36,270 bases of DNA from Rhodospirillales bacterium. Lineage in GTDB: Bacteria > Pseudomonadota > Alphaproteobacteria > Acetobacterales > Acetobacteraceae. The DNA is taken from NCBI GenBank assembly GCA_947460455.1, contig CANHKG010000017.1, positions 1-36,270 on the forward strand. The letters run 5' to 3'. The translations under genes were made by a program, and so were the position numbers. The notes under the pieces were generated by a model. It saw only the letters and a list, made by a program, of their open reading frames with translations. It was not told the DNA's origin and did no database searches. Below, piece after piece: positions 8,532 through 20,844 of the stretch. The stretch's first letter is position 1. Every line of letters starts with the position of its first letter.

Positions 8532-11429
8532 TCAGACAGTGAGCGCTTCGGTCACCAGCGCAGCCTGCTCGGCGGCGTGCACCTTGGCGAGGCCGGTGGC
8601 GGGGCTGGCGGCGGCCTTGCGGCTGATCAGGCGCGGGCGCTTGGCGGCAATGCCCAGCGGCTCCAGCACCTCTTCGATGCGGCGATCCACGTGATACCAG
8701 GCGCCATTGTTCTTCGGCTCCTCCTGGCACCAGACCACTTCCGCGTTCTTATAGGGCGCCAGCGCCTTGGGCAGGGAGATCACCGGGAACGGATACAGCT
8801 GCTCGATGCGAACAATCGCCACATCCTTGATCCCACGGGCACGCCGGGCCTCCAGCAGGTCGTAATAGACCTTGCCGGTGCACAGCACCACGCGCTTCAC
8901 CTGCTCCGGCGGCGCGATCGCATCGCCTTCGGGGATCACGTACTGGAACCGGCTGCCGGGCGCGAAATCCGCCAGCGGGGAAACCGCCAGCTTGTGCCGC
9001 AGCAGGGATTTCGGCGTCATCAGCACCAGCGGCTTGCGGTAGTTGCGCTTCATCTGCCGGCGCAGGGCGTGGAAGTAGTTGGCCGGGGTGGTGATGTTGC
9101 ACACCGCCATGTTGCGCTCGGCGCACAGCTGCAGGTAGCGCTCCGGCCGGGCGGAGGAATGCTCCGGCCCCTGCCCCTCATGCCCGTGCGGCAGCAGCAT
9201 CACCAGGCCCGACATGCGCAGCCACTTGGTTTCGCCGCTGGCGATGAACTGGTCGATGATGATCTGCGCGCCGTTGGCGAAATCGCCGAACTGCGCTTCC
9301 CACAGCACCAGCGTGCGCGGATCGGCCAGGGAGTAGCCGTATTCGAAGCCCAGCACGCCCACTTCAGACAGCAGCGAGTTGTAGATCTCGATCTTCTTCT
9401 GCTCGGCCTGGATGTTGTTCAGCGGCGTGTATTCGTTCTGCGTGGCCTGGTCGATCAGCACGGCGTGGCGCTGGCTGAAGGTGCCGCGCTGCACGTCCTC
9501 GCCCGAAAGCCGCACCCGGTTGCCTTCCAGCAGCAGGGAGCCATAGGCCAGCGCCTCGCCCGTGGCCCAGTCGATCCCCTCGCCGGTTTCGATGGCAACG
9601 CGCTTGGCCTCCAGCTGGCGGGTGATCTTGCTGTTCACCTCGAAGTTGCTCGGCGCAGTGCTGATGGCGGCGCCGATCTGCTTCAGCGTGTCCACGGGCA
9701 CGGAGGTGTCGCCATCCGTCCACTCGGATTCCCGCTCCGGGGTGGACAGGCCAGACCAGTGGCCCTCCAGCCAGTCGGCCTTGTTGGGCTTGTAGGTCTG
9801 GGCCGCCTGGTAAGCATCCTCCAGCTGGCCCGCGAAGCCGTCCCACATCTGCTTGGCGTCGTACGGCGTCATCACACCCTCGGCCACGAGCTTGTCCGCA
9901 TACAGGGTGCGGGTGGTCTTCAGCTCCTTGATCGCCTTGTACATGATCGGCTGGGTGAAGGCCGGCTCATCCGTCTCGTTGTGGCCGTGGCGGCGGTAGC
10001 ACACGATGTCCAGCACGAAGTCGCCGCCGAAGGCCATGCGGAACTCGGTGGCCATCTCCGCCGCCCACACCACGGCTTCCGGGTTGTCGCCGTTCACGTG
10101 CAGGATCGGCGCCTGGATCGCCTTGGCGACATCGGTGCAGTACAGGCCGGAATAGGCATGCGCCGGCACGGTGGTGAAGCCGATCTGGTTGTTGACGATC
10201 AGATGGATGGTGCCGCCGGTGCGGTAGCCGATCAGCTGGCTCATCGCCAGCGTCTCATACACCAGGCCCTGGCCGGCAAACGCCGCATCGCCATGCATCA
10301 GGATGGCCATCACGGAGCGGCGGCCGCGCGTATCGCCCGACATGTCCTGCCGCGCCCGCACCTTGCCGACCACCACGGGATCCACCGCCTCCAGGTGGGA
10401 GGGGTTGGGCTGCAGGGAGAGATGCACCTTGTGCCCGGCGATCTCGACATCGATCGAGGTGCCCAGGTGGTATTTCACGTCGCCGGAGCCCTGCACGTCG
10501 TCCGGCTTGAAGCTCTCGCCGCCGAATTCGCTGAACAGCTGCGTGTAGGGCTTCTTCACCACGTTCACGAGCGTGTTGAGCCGCCCGCGATGCGGCATGC
10601 CGATGGCGATCTCGTTCACGCCGCCCTTGGCCGCCATCTCGATGATGGCCTGCAGCGCGGGGATGGTCACCTCGCCGCCTTCCAGCCCGAAGCGCTTGGT
10701 GCCGACGAAGCGACGCTGGCAGAACGTCTCCAGCCCCTCCGCCTCGGTCAGCTGCTGCAGGATGGTCTTCTTGCGTTCGGCGTCATAGGCGCTGGTCCAG
10801 GGGGCACCCTCCACGCGGCGCTGGATCCAGGCCTTCTGGTCCGGATCCTGGATATGCATGAACTCCACGCCGATCGGGCCGCAATAGGTCTCGCGCAGCA
10901 CCTTCAGGATCTGGCGCGGGGTGGCGGTTTCCAGGCCCAGCACGTGGTCGATGAAGATCGGCCGGTCCATGTCGGCATCGGTGAAGCCGTAGGTCGCCGG
11001 GTCCAGCTCCGGATGCGGCTTGGGCATCTGCAGGCCCAGCGGATCCAGCTGCGCCTCCAGATGGCCGCGCACGCGATAGGTGCGGATCATCATCAGGGCG
11101 CGCAGGCTGTCCTTGGTGGCGGCGCGCAGTTCGTCAGCGCTGGGAGCGGGGGCGGCCGCGGCGGGCTTGGCTTCCTTGCCGGGCTTGGCGCCCTTGGCCG
11201 GGGCAGGCGGCGCGGTTTCCGGGCTCTCCGCCGACCAGCTGCGCGGCGCCCAGGAGGCACCGGCCGCATCGCCCAGGATCGCCCGCGCCTCGTCGTTCAG
11301 CGCCGCGAACAACTCCGCGAAGCTCGAATCCACCGAGCCGGGGTTGGCCACCCAACGGGAATACATCTCGGCGATGAACGCCGCATTCGCCCCGTTGAAA
11401 GCAGTCGCCAGGATGTCGACACCAGCCAT
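8532..11429 (-). CDS. sucA: 2-oxoglutarate dehydrogenase E1
   Basis: A 965-residue thiamine diphosphate enzyme that decarboxylates 2-oxoglutarate and succinylates the E2 lipoyl group. The N-terminal segment, with [17 protein letters not shown], is the usual E2-contacting helix region. An Ala/Lys-rich linker follows near residues 75-100. The substrate and ThDP sites are [20 protein letters not shown] and [15 protein letters not shown] with NNQIGFTT, and the C-terminal pyrimidine-binding domain carries [20 protein letters not shown]. It is the first gene after the hairpin element that separates it from sucD. Confidence 0.97.
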   Translation of the reverse strand: MAGVDILATAFNGANAAFIAEMYSRWVANPGSVDSSFAELFAALNDEARAILGDAAGASWAPRSWSAESPETAPPAPAKGAKPGKEAKPAAAAPAPSADELRAATKDSLRALMMIRTYRVRGHLEAQLDPLGLQMPKPHPELDPATYGFTDADMDRPIFIDHVLGLETATPRQILKVLRETYCGPIGVEFMHIQDPDQKAWIQRRVEGAPWTSAYDAERKKTILQQLTEAEGLETFCQRRFVGTKRFGLEGGEVTIPALQAIIEMAAKGGVNEIAIGMPHRGRLNTLVNVVKKPYTQLFSEFGGESFKPDDVQGSGDVKYHLGTSIDVEIAGHKVHLSLQPNPSHLEAVDPVVVGKVRARQDMSGDTRGRRSVMAILMHGDAAFAGQGLVYETLAMSQLIGYRTGGTIHLIVNNQIGFTTVPAHAYSGLYCTDVAKAIQAPILHVNGDNPEAVVWAAEMATEFRMAFGGDFVLDIVCYRRHGHNETDEPAFTQPIMYKAIKELKTTRTLYADKLVAEGVMTPYDAKQMWDGFAGQLEDAYQAAQTYKPNKADWLEGHWSGLSTPERESEWTDGDTSVPVDTLKQIGAAISTAPSNFEVNSKITRQLEAKRVAIETGEGIDWATGEALAYGSLLLEGNRVRLSGEDVQRGTFSQRHAVLIDQATQNEYTPLNNIQAEQKKIEIYNSLLSEVGVLGFEYGYSLADPRTLVLWEAQFGDFANGAQIIIDQFIASGETKWLRMSGLVMLLPHGHEGQGPEHSSARPERYLQLCAERNMAVCNITTPANYFHALRRQMKRNYRKPLVLMTPKSLLRHKLAVSPLADFAPGSRFQYVIPEGDAIAPPEQVKRVVLCTGKVYYDLLEARRARGIKDVAIVRIEQLYPFPVISLPKALAPYKNAEVVWCQEEPKNNGAWYHVDRRIEEVLEPLGIAAKRPRLISRKAAASPATGLAKVHAAEQAALVTEALTV

Positions 11430-11480
11430 CTATCCGTTCCCCGTATCGCTTTTGGCGCCTGGCGAAGTGGAAGAAAGGAC

Positions 11481-11593
11481 GTTCTTTTTTGAAAAAAAGA
11501 ACCAAAAAACTTTCATTCCCTTGGCCCGGGCGCAAAGGAATAAAAGTCTTTTTGCCTCTTTTTCTTCAGAAAAAGAAGAATCCTTCCTTCTCT
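11481..11593 (-). terminator. Triple-hairpin element, copy B, between sucD and sucA
   Basis: In order on the plus strand: GTTCTTTTTT (11481-11490) pairs with AAAAAAGAAC (11493-11502). A weaker central hairpin has ATTCC/GGAAT ends (about 11514-11541). Then TCTTTTTCT (11557-11565) pairs with AGAAAAAGA (11568-11576). Transcription runs leftward, so it directly follows the sucD stop. It is likely to reduce or pause transcription between sucCD and sucAB, or to protect RNA ends. Confidence 0.65.
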
Positions 11594-12471
<878 letters not shown>

Positions 12472-12472
<1 letters not shown>

Positions 12473-13667
12473 CAGGCGGCTTCCTTCACGGCGCGAACCA
12501 CTTTCTCGGCGGCATCGGCCAGGTTGTCGGCGGAGATGATCGGCAGGCCAGAGCGCGCCATGATCTCCTTGCCCAGCTCCACATTGGTGCCTTCCAGGCG
12601 AACGACCAGGGGCACGCTGAGCGATACCTCCCGTGCGGCCGCCACAACGCCCTCGGCGATCACGTCGCAGCGCATGATGCCGCCGAAGATGTTGACCAGG
12701 ATGCCTTCCACATTGGGGTCGGACAGGATGATCTTGAACGCCGCCGTCACCCGCTCCTTGGTGGCGCCACCGCCGACATCCAGGAAGTTCGCCGGCGCCG
12801 CGCCATACAGCTTGATGATGTCCATGGTGGCCATCGCCAGGCCCGCGCCGTTCACCATGCAGCCGATCGTGCCATCCAGCGCCACGTAGTTCAGCGCGTA
12901 TTTGGCCGCTTCCAGCTCCTTGGGATCTTCCTCGGCCTCGTCGCGCAGCTTCTCGATCTCAGGGTGGCGATACAGCGCGTTGTCGTCGAAGCTCACCTTG
13001 GCATCCAGCGCCACAACCTCACCGGTGGTGGTCACCACCAGCGGGTTGATCTCCACGATGGCGCAATCCAGGTCCATGAAGGCCTTGTAGAGCGCATCGA
13101 TGAAGCCGCCGAACGCCTTCACCTGGCCGCCCTGCAGGCCCAGCGCATAGGCCAGCTTGCGGGCCTGGAACGGCCATGCACCGGCGGCAGGGTCGATCGC
13201 CACGCGCAGGATCTTCTCGGGGTGGCTGTGCGCCACCTCCTCGATCTCCATGCCGCCTTCCGTGGAGGCGACGATGGTCACGCGTGAGGTTTCGCGGTCC
13301 ACCAGCAGGGAGAGATACAGCTCGCGGGCGATCTGGCAGCCCGCTTCCACATACACCCGGTTCACGCGCCGGCCGGCGGGGCCGGTCTGCTTGGTGACCA
13401 GGGTGTGGCCGATCATCGCATCGGCCGCCGCCCGCACTTCCTCGGCCGACCGGGCGAGGCGAACCCCGCCCTTGCCATTCGGGTCGTCGGCGAAGCGCCC
13501 GGCGCCCCGCCCGCCCGCATGGATCTGCGACTTCACCACGAACACCGGCCCGGGCAGCTTCTTCGCTGCCTCAACCGCCTCTTCCGGCGTCCACGCCACA
13601 TGGCCGTCAAGCACGGCCACCCCGTAGCGCCGGATCAGTTCCTTGGCCTGGTACTCGTGGATATTCA

Positions 13668-13668
<1 letters not shown>
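12472..13668 (-). CDS. sucC: Succinyl-CoA synthetase beta subunit
   Basis: A 398-residue ATP-grasp subunit. The N-terminus [19 protein letters not shown] is diagnostic and fixes the start at 13668; the open frame continues upstream without family similarity. Further marks are [16 protein letters not shown], the ATP-grasp magnesium site [12 protein letters not shown], and the C-terminal CoA-ligase domain with [19 protein letters not shown]. The start overlaps the mdh stop by one base and the stop overlaps the sucD start by one base, so mdh-sucC-sucD are tightly coupled. Confidence 0.97.
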
Positions 13669-14973
<1,305 letters not shown>

Positions 14974-17900
14974 ATGGCAACCAACCTGATGACAGGCCTC
15001 GGCGGCCCCGCCGGCTTCGGCGAAAACGCGCTCAGCGTCGGCGACGACAACAGCTCCGGCTTTATCGACCTGCGCCAGATATTCCCGCGTGGCATCAACG
15101 TCTTCGGCGTCGTCTATCAGGGGCTGTTCGTCAACAACAACGGCAACGTGAGCTTCGGCGCGGCCATCGGCAGTGCCCGCAACACCGCCCTCGCCCCTGG
15201 CAGCCGCCCGATCATCGCCCCCTTCCTGTCCGACGTGGACACGCGCGGCGGCGCCTTCGCGCCCTCCCCGGGCGGCACCTCCACCGGCGCCAACCGGGTC
15301 TGGTACGACATCGACACCTCGGCCAACGCGATCACCGTGACCTGGGACGATGTCGGCCGCTTCGCCGTCCAGACCGACTCAGCCAACGCCTTCCAGCTGC
15401 GCCTCACCGCCGTGCCCGGCGGCACCCAGGGCGACGATTTCGACATCCAGTTCCGCTACGAGGCGATCGACTGGCACAGCTCCACCGCCGGCCGCATCGC
15501 CTACGCCGCCATCTCCGACGGCAACGGCGTGAACGTCGTGCACCTGCCCGGCTCCGGCGATCCCGCCGGCCTGCTGGCGCTGGACGAAGGCTCGAACGTC
15601 AACGCCCCCGGGCGCTACGAATTCCACTCCCGCGCCGGCCAGATCGCCTCGGAGTTTTCCGTCGGCCCGGTGCGGATCGTGGAGGGCACCGGCGGCGCGC
15701 CGCGCATGGTCGCGGTCACGATCCAGCGCACCAACGTCCTCTCCGCGGGCTCGGTCTCCTACAGCACCGAGGCCGCCTCGGCGCTGGCCAACCAGGATTT
15801 CCTGCCGCGCTCCGGCACCGTGTTCTTCAAGCCCGGCATGGCCAGCCAGACCATTCTGGTGCCCGTGATCCAGGATTCCACGCCGGAAGGGGCCGAAGCC
15901 TTCCTCATCCGCCTCTCCAACCCCAACGGCGGCACGCTGGCCAACGACGCCGGCACGGTACTGATCACCGACGACGACCTGGCCGCGCCCGCCACGCCGA
16001 CATTGTCGCTGCAAGCCGCCCGCACGCGCGAATCCGCAGGCAATATGCTGTTCACGGCCACGCTTTCTGCGCCCCAGGGCAGCCCGCTGGTGGCCAGCTA
16101 CTCCCTGGCCGGCGGCACGGCGAACACCACGGATTTCGGTGCCACCGCCGGCACCATCACCTTCGCGCCGGGCGCGACGCAGGCCAGCTTCAGCGTCCCG
16201 ATCCTGCCCGACACAGCGGTGGAGCCTGACGAGGACTTCCTGGTCTTCCTGACCTCCGCCGCCCTTCCCGGCCACACCGCCAACGCCACCGGCACCATCC
16301 TGGACGACGACGGCATCTCGGTCGGCGACGTGGTGGTGACAGAGAGCGCGGCCGGCGCCTTCGCTTCGTTCACCGTCTCGCTCGGCTCCCCGCTCGCCCA
16401 GGAGGCAACGGTGTCGTTCGGCACCAGCTCCGGCACCGCCGCGCAAACGCTGGACTACACGCCGCTCAACGGCACGCTCACCTTCGCGCCGGGCACGACA
16501 AGCCAGACCGTCAACGTGGCGATCCTGGATGACGAGAACGCCGAGCAGAACGAACAATTCTCGCTGGTGCTCTCCGCGCCCTCGGCCAACACCGCCATCC
16601 TGGTGGGCAAGGCCACCGCGCTGGTGATCGACGACGATGGCATCAGTGTCGGCGACGCCTCCGTCACCGAGATCAACGGCAGCACCTTCGTGGATGTCGA
16701 GATCACCCTGGCCCATCCGTCGGTCGCGGTCACGATCGTGGATTGGGCCACCGTGTTCGGCACCGCCACCTTCCAGGATTTCGACGTCAACGCCGCCGGC
16801 ACCGTCGCCTTCAGCCCCGGCGACACCTCCGAGACCATCTCCATCGAGGTGAAGGGCGACAAGTCCGCCGAGGGCCGCGAGACCTTCCGCGTGGTGCTGT
16901 CCAACCCCGTGGGCAACACCATCACCGACGGCAGCGGCACCGTCACGATCATCGACGACGAAGAACTGCCGCTGATCGTCGACATCGACGACCAGGAGGC
17001 CAGCGACGCCACCGGCGGCGACGTGCCGGTGGCAATGACGGTCTTCCTCAATCGGCTCCATTCAGAGCCGGTGACGGTGGATGTCGCCCTGTTCGAGAAC
17101 GGGGCGACCAAGGGCGTGGACTACATCGATGCCCCCGCCACCGTCACCATCCCCGCAGGCCAACTCTCCACCACCTTCAACGTCACGCTGCTGCGCACCA
17201 CGGGCATCGAGGCGACCGAGAACATCACCGTGACGATCAGCAACCCCACCGGCGGCGCGATACTGCCGGTGCCGGAGTTCGTGACGAGCGCCACCGCCAA
17301 CCTGGGCATCACCGGCTACACCACGCTGTTCGACCTCGCCCTGCCGGAGATATCGGACGCGCGCGAGGGCGCGTTCGCCGCCGCACCCCCCACCTATACC
17401 CTCACCCGGCGCGGCGACATGTCCGCCCAGCAGGTGGTTGGCTGGGCGATCGACCTCAACCCCGGCCTGTTCCCCATCGACGAGAATGATCTCGCTGCCC
17501 TCGGCGGCACCGTCACCTTCGCGCCAGGGCAGGAGACGGCCACCATTCCCGTGCAGGTGGTGGACGATGCCGCGGTGGAGCCGAACGAGACCTTCATGCT
17601 GCGGGTGGTGGACGTGCCCGTTGGCACCGCCGTCGGCATCGAGCCGATCACCGGCGTGAACATCCGAGACGACGACACCGCCATCTCCATCTTCGCGCCC
17701 GCCTCGCCCTATCTCGGCCTGGAAGGCGGCGGCGGGCCGATCTCGGCGCCGAACTTCCGCGTGGAGATCGCAGGCGACCTCAGCCTTTCGCGCACCCTCA
17801 CCTGGACCATCACCGGCAGCGGCGCCAACCCGGCCGATGCCGCTGATTTCAAGGCGATGACCGGCACGCTGTCGATCCCGGCCGGCACGGACCAGGCCAC

Positions 17901-19917
17901 CCTCGTCATCCCCGTGCAGGACGACAGCGTCATCGAGCCGCGGGAAGGGTACACCGTCACGCTGTCGAACCCCGGCAAGGGTGCGACCTTCGCCAATGCC
18001 AGCGCCAGCTCCGTCATCACCAACGACGACACCACCGGCACGCTCTCCATTGCCAAGGCCAGCCAGGCGGAGGGCAGCACCGGCAGCACCACCACCTATG
18101 CCTTCACCGTCACCATCAATCCCCCGCCGCCACGCCAGTTCAACGATCGCTTCACCTGGAAGGTCACCGGCGGCGGGAGGCCGAACACGCTGGCGGCCGA
18201 CGCCGGCGACTTCCCCAGCGGCAAGTTCCCCAGCGGCGAGAGGGTCTTCGGCATCGGTGAGACCACGTTCACGATCGACGTGCCCGTCGCCGCCGACACC
18301 GCGGCGGAGCTGAACGAGAGCTTCACCCTCACCCTGTTCGACAACGACGGCATCGCGATGAGCACCGCCGCGGCGGTGATCCTGAACGACGACACCAACC
18401 TCTCGATCGCCGCCACCAGCGCCAACAAGCCGGAAGGCAGCGGCCCCAGCCCCACCCCCTACAGCTTCACCGTCACCCGCACCGGCGACCTCTCCAAGGC
18501 CACCACCGCCGCCTGGTCCGCCGCCGGCATCACCGGCACCGGCACCCTGCCCGCCAACGCCGCGGACTTCCCCGGCGGCGTGCTGCCCTCCGGCACCGTC
18601 AGCTTCGCCCCCTTCCAGAAGACCCAGCTCATCACGGTGAACGTCGCCGCCGACCGCACGGTGGAGAACAACGAGCGCTTCGCCGTCACCCTCGCCGCGC
18701 CCTCCGCCGGCGCCAGCATCACCACCGCCACCGCCGGCGCGATCATCCAGAACGACGACACGGCCGGCACCGGCGCGCTGTCCATCGCCCGCCTGCGCGC
18801 CTCCCGCGCCGAGGGCCAGAGCGGTACCACCGACTTCACCTTCCTCGTCACCCGCGCCGGCACCACCACCGGCACGGCCGCGGTGGACTGGTCCGTCACC
18901 GGCGGCGGCATCGCCGGCACCAACGCCGCCACCACCAGCGACTTCGCCGCCGGCACCCTGCCCCGCGGCAGCGTCAGCTTCGCCGCGGGCGAGACCAGCA
19001 AGCCCGTCACCGTTCAGGTCAAGGGCGATACCGCCGCCGAGCTGAACGAAAGCTTCACCGTCACCCTCGGCAACGCCTCCCAGGGCGCGACACTCGCCAC
19101 CGCCAGCGCCATCGGCCTGATCTGGAACGACGACACGCCTGGGACCGGCACGCTGTCGATCGCACGGCTGGCGGCGCAGCGGGCCGAGGGCGCCTCCGGC
19201 ACCACCGCCTTCACCTTTACCGTCTCGCGCGCCGGCACGCTCACCGGCACCGCCAGCGCCGACTGGTCCGTCACCGGCGGCGGCGTGTCCAGCACCAGTG
19301 CCGCCAACGCCGCCGATTTCGCCGGCAGCCAGCTGCCCTCCGGCCGCGTCAGCTTCCTCGCCGGGCAGGCCAGCGCGGTCGTGACCGTGACCGTGGCCGG
19401 CGACATTGCCGCTGAGCTGAACGAGAGCTTCACCGTCACGCTCTCGGGCGTTCAGGCCGGCGTCACCCTGGCCACCGCAAGCGCCACCGGCGCGATCCTG
19501 AACGACGACATCGTCAGCACCGCGGCGAACCAGACGCTGCGCGGCACCGCTGGGATCGACACCTTCGTGCTCGGTGGCGGCATCGACACGGTGCTGGGGC
19601 TGGGCGGGCTCGACCTGTTCCTGTTCCAGCCCGCCGCCCTGGGCGATGGCGCCATCAACGCCACCTTCCTCAACGATTTCAGCCCCGCCTCAAGCGAAAC
19701 GCTCGACCTGTCCGCGATCGACGCCGTCACCGGCGGGGCGAACAACGTCTTCACCTACATCGGCACCGCCGCCTTCACCGGCCCGGGCCAACTACGCTGG
19801 GAAGACCTCGGCACCCAGCGCGCCGTGTACGGCAACACCGACGCCGACACCACGCCGGAGCTGACCATCTTCCTCTCCACCCCAGGGCCGGTGCACCCAA
19901 GCTGGTTCGTTTTCTAG
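14974..19917 (+). CDS. Giant Calx-beta exoprotein with nidogen-like domain and type I secretion-like C-terminus
   Basis: A 1647-residue protein without an N-terminal signal peptide. Residues about 20-215 are a nidogen-like (NIDO) domain (VNNNGNVSFG, IIAPFLSDVDTRGG). Residues about 225-1512 hold eleven Calx-beta domains, most ending in an acidic turn (ITDDD, ILDDD, VIDDD, IRDDD, ITNDD, ILNDD), the usual calcium sites. Residues 1513-1647 hold a degenerate RTX stretch (GTAGIDTFVLGGGIDTVLG) and a serralysin-like C-terminal domain ending SWFVF, as in type I secretion substrates. The start at 14974 follows GGAAGCGGGG; a start at 14878 is also open. Adhesion or biofilm matrix is the likely role. No HlyB/HlyD/TolC-like genes are in the window. 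Confidence 0.85.
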   Translation: MATNLMTGLGGPAGFGENALSVGDDNSSGFIDLRQIFPRGINVFGVVYQGLFVNNNGNVSFGAAIGSARNTALAPGSRPIIAPFLSDVDTRGGAFAPSPGGTSTGANRVWYDIDTSANAITVTWDDVGRFAVQTDSANAFQLRLTAVPGGTQGDDFDIQFRYEAIDWHSSTAGRIAYAAISDGNGVNVVHLPGSGDPAGLLALDEGSNVNAPGRYEFHSRAGQIASEFSVGPVRIVEGTGGAPRMVAVTIQRTNVLSAGSVSYSTEAASALANQDFLPRSGTVFFKPGMASQTILVPVIQDSTPEGAEAFLIRLSNPNGGTLANDAGTVLITDDDLAAPATPTLSLQAARTRESAGNMLFTATLSAPQGSPLVASYSLAGGTANTTDFGATAGTITFAPGATQASFSVPILPDTAVEPDEDFLVFLTSAALPGHTANATGTILDDDGISVGDVVVTESAAGAFASFTVSLGSPLAQEATVSFGTSSGTAAQTLDYTPLNGTLTFAPGTTSQTVNVAILDDENAEQNEQFSLVLSAPSANTAILVGKATALVIDDDGISVGDASVTEINGSTFVDVEITLAHPSVAVTIVDWATVFGTATFQDFDVNAAGTVAFSPGDTSETISIEVKGDKSAEGRETFRVVLSNPVGNTITDGSGTVTIIDDEELPLIVDIDDQEASDATGGDVPVAMTVFLNRLHSEPVTVDVALFENGATKGVDYIDAPATVTIPAGQLSTTFNVTLLRTTGIEATENITVTISNPTGGAILPVPEFVTSATANLGITGYTTLFDLALPEISDAREGAFAAAPPTYTLTRRGDMSAQQVVGWAIDLNPGLFPIDENDLAALGGTVTFAPGQETATIPVQVVDDAAVEPNETFMLRVVDVPVGTAVGIEPITGVNIRDDDTAISIFAPASPYLGLEGGGGPISAPNFRVEIAGDLSLSRTLTWTITGSGANPADAADFKAMTGTLSIPAGTDQATLVIPVQDDSVIEPREGYTVTLSNPGKGATFANASASSVITNDDTTGTLSIAKASQAEGSTGSTTTYAFTVTINPPPPRQFNDRFTWKVTGGGRPNTLAADAGDFPSGKFPSGERVFGIGETTFTIDVPVAADTAAELNESFTLTLFDNDGIAMSTAAAVILNDDTNLSIAATSANKPEGSGPSPTPYSFTVTRTGDLSKATTAAWSAAGITGTGTLPANAADFPGGVLPSGTVSFAPFQKTQLITVNVAADRTVENNERFAVTLAAPSAGASITTATAGAIIQNDDTAGTGALSIARLRASRAEGQSGTTDFTFLVTRAGTTTGTAAVDWSVTGGGIAGTNAATTSDFAAGTLPRGSVSFAAGETSKPVTVQVKGDTAAELNESFTVTLGNASQGATLATASAIGLIWNDDTPGTGTLSIARLAAQRAEGASGTTAFTFTVSRAGTLTGTASADWSVTGGGVSSTSAANAADFAGSQLPSGRVSFLAGQASAVVTVTVAGDIAAELNESFTVTLSGVQAGVTLATASATGAILNDDIVSTAANQTLRGTAGIDTFVLGGGIDTVLGLGGLDLFLFQPAALGDGAINATFLNDFSPASSETLDLSAIDAVTGGANNVFTYIGTAAFTGPGQLRWEDLGTQRAVYGNTDADTTPELTIFLSTPGPVHPSWFVF
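18770..19510 (+). repeat. Two most similar Calx-beta repeats (10 and 11)
   Basis: Units at about 18770-19134 and 19141-19510 align along their length. Both contain SIARL, RAEG, DWSVTGGG, SDFA/ADFA, TAAELNESFTVTL or IAAELNESFTVTL, and LATASA, and both end in NDD. They share a long exact DNA stretch at TGGTCCGTCACCGGCGGCGG. They are much closer to each other than to repeats 1-7, which suggests extension of the array by duplication at its C-terminal end. Confidence 0.7.
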
Positions 19918-19963
19918 AGCAACAGCCTATCGGATGGGATCATCCGATAAGCTTAAGTTGCTC
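19917..19963. terminator. Nested inverted repeat, probable bidirectional terminator
   Basis: An inner stem TATCGGATG (19928-19936) and CATCCGATA (19941-19949) with loop GGAT is enclosed by an outer pair GAGCAAC (19917-19923) and GTTGCTC (19957-19963). It lies between two convergent genes, the exoprotein and xthA. No long T-run follows on the plus strand; on the minus strand TTTTG precedes the stem. Confidence 0.55.
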
Positions 19964-20019
19964 GCCAAAACAAAGAGCTAGAGTGGTGGCCGACCTGAGG
20001 CGTTGCCGCCAGCCTGGGC

Positions 20020-20844
20020 CTACAGCGCCAGCTCCACGCACACCGGCACGTGGTCGCTGGCCTGCGTCCAGTCGCGCGCGTCCTTGAGGATCGTCTGCCG
20101 CACCAGCGAGCCGCCCAAATCCTCCGTCACCCACACATGGTCCAGCCGCCGGCCGCGGTCCGAAGCCCGCCAGTCCCGGTTGCGGTACGACCACCACGAA
20201 TAGAGCTTCTCGTCCTCGGGCACGAAGCGGCGCACCCCGTCCACCCAGCCGGCGCGCTGCCAGGCCAGCAGGCCCTCGGTTTCGATGGGCGTGTGGCTCA
20301 CCACGTCCAGCAGCTGCTTGTGGCTCCACACGTCGTGTTCCAGCGGCGCGATGTTCAGATCGCCCACCAGCACGGCGCGGGAGAGGTTGGTGCGCGCGGC
20401 GAACCACTGGGTGGCCTCGGCCATGAAGTCCAGCTTGTGGCCGAACTTGTCGTTCACGGTGCGGTCGGGCGCGTCGCCACCGGCCGGGATGTAGAAATTG
20501 TGCAGCTCGATCGGCCCGCCGGGCGCGTCCAGCTCCACGGCAACGTGGCGGCAATCGCCCTTGCCGCACCAGTCCGGCGCCAGGTCATGCGGGGCGAACG
20601 GAATGCGCGACAGGATCGCCACCCCGTTATAGCCCTTCATGCCGCGGAAGCGGACGTGCTCGAACCCCAGCGCCTTCACGCCTTCCAGCGGGAACAGCTC
20701 GTCCGGCACCTTGGTTTCCTGCAGGCACAGCACGTCCGGCTCCAGCGCCTCGATCAGGCGCGGGAGCAGGGGCAGGCGCAGGCGCAGCGAGTTGATGTTC
20801 CAGGTGGCAATCCGCAGCGGGCGCCGCCGGGGCTTCGTGGCCAT
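20020..20844 (-). CDS. xthA: Exodeoxyribonuclease III
   Basis: A 274-residue member of the EEP endonuclease/exonuclease family. XthA-type enzymes cut at abasic sites and trim 3' ends in base excision repair. Catalytic positions are visible: Asn in IATWNINSLR (near residue 16), Glu in LCLQETKVPD, Tyr in RGMKGYNGVAILSR, Asp/Asn in VLVGDLNIAPLEHDVW, Asp/His in QASDHVPVCVEL at the C-terminus. Its ATG overlaps the stop of the upstream hydrolase gene by one base, so the two are translationally coupled. Confidence 0.94.
   Translation of the reverse strand: MATKPRRRPLRIATWNINSLRLRLPLLPRLIEALEPDVLCLQETKVPDELFPLEGVKALGFEHVRFRGMKGYNGVAILSRIPFAPHDLAPDWCGKGDCRHVAVELDAPGGPIELHNFYIPAGGDAPDRTVNDKFGHKLDFMAEATQWFAARTNLSRAVLVGDLNIAPLEHDVWSHKQLLDVVSHTPIETEGLLAWQRAGWVDGVRRFVPEDEKLYSWWSYRNRDWRASDRGRRLDHVWVTEDLGGSLVRQTILKDARDWTQASDHVPVCVELAL

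Noticed and set aside
7761-11492. Very long open frame on the plus strand across sucA and sucB
   Set aside because: It is the antisense of sucA/sucB, whose motifs are unmistakable. The translation has no recognisable domain and is biased by high G+C.
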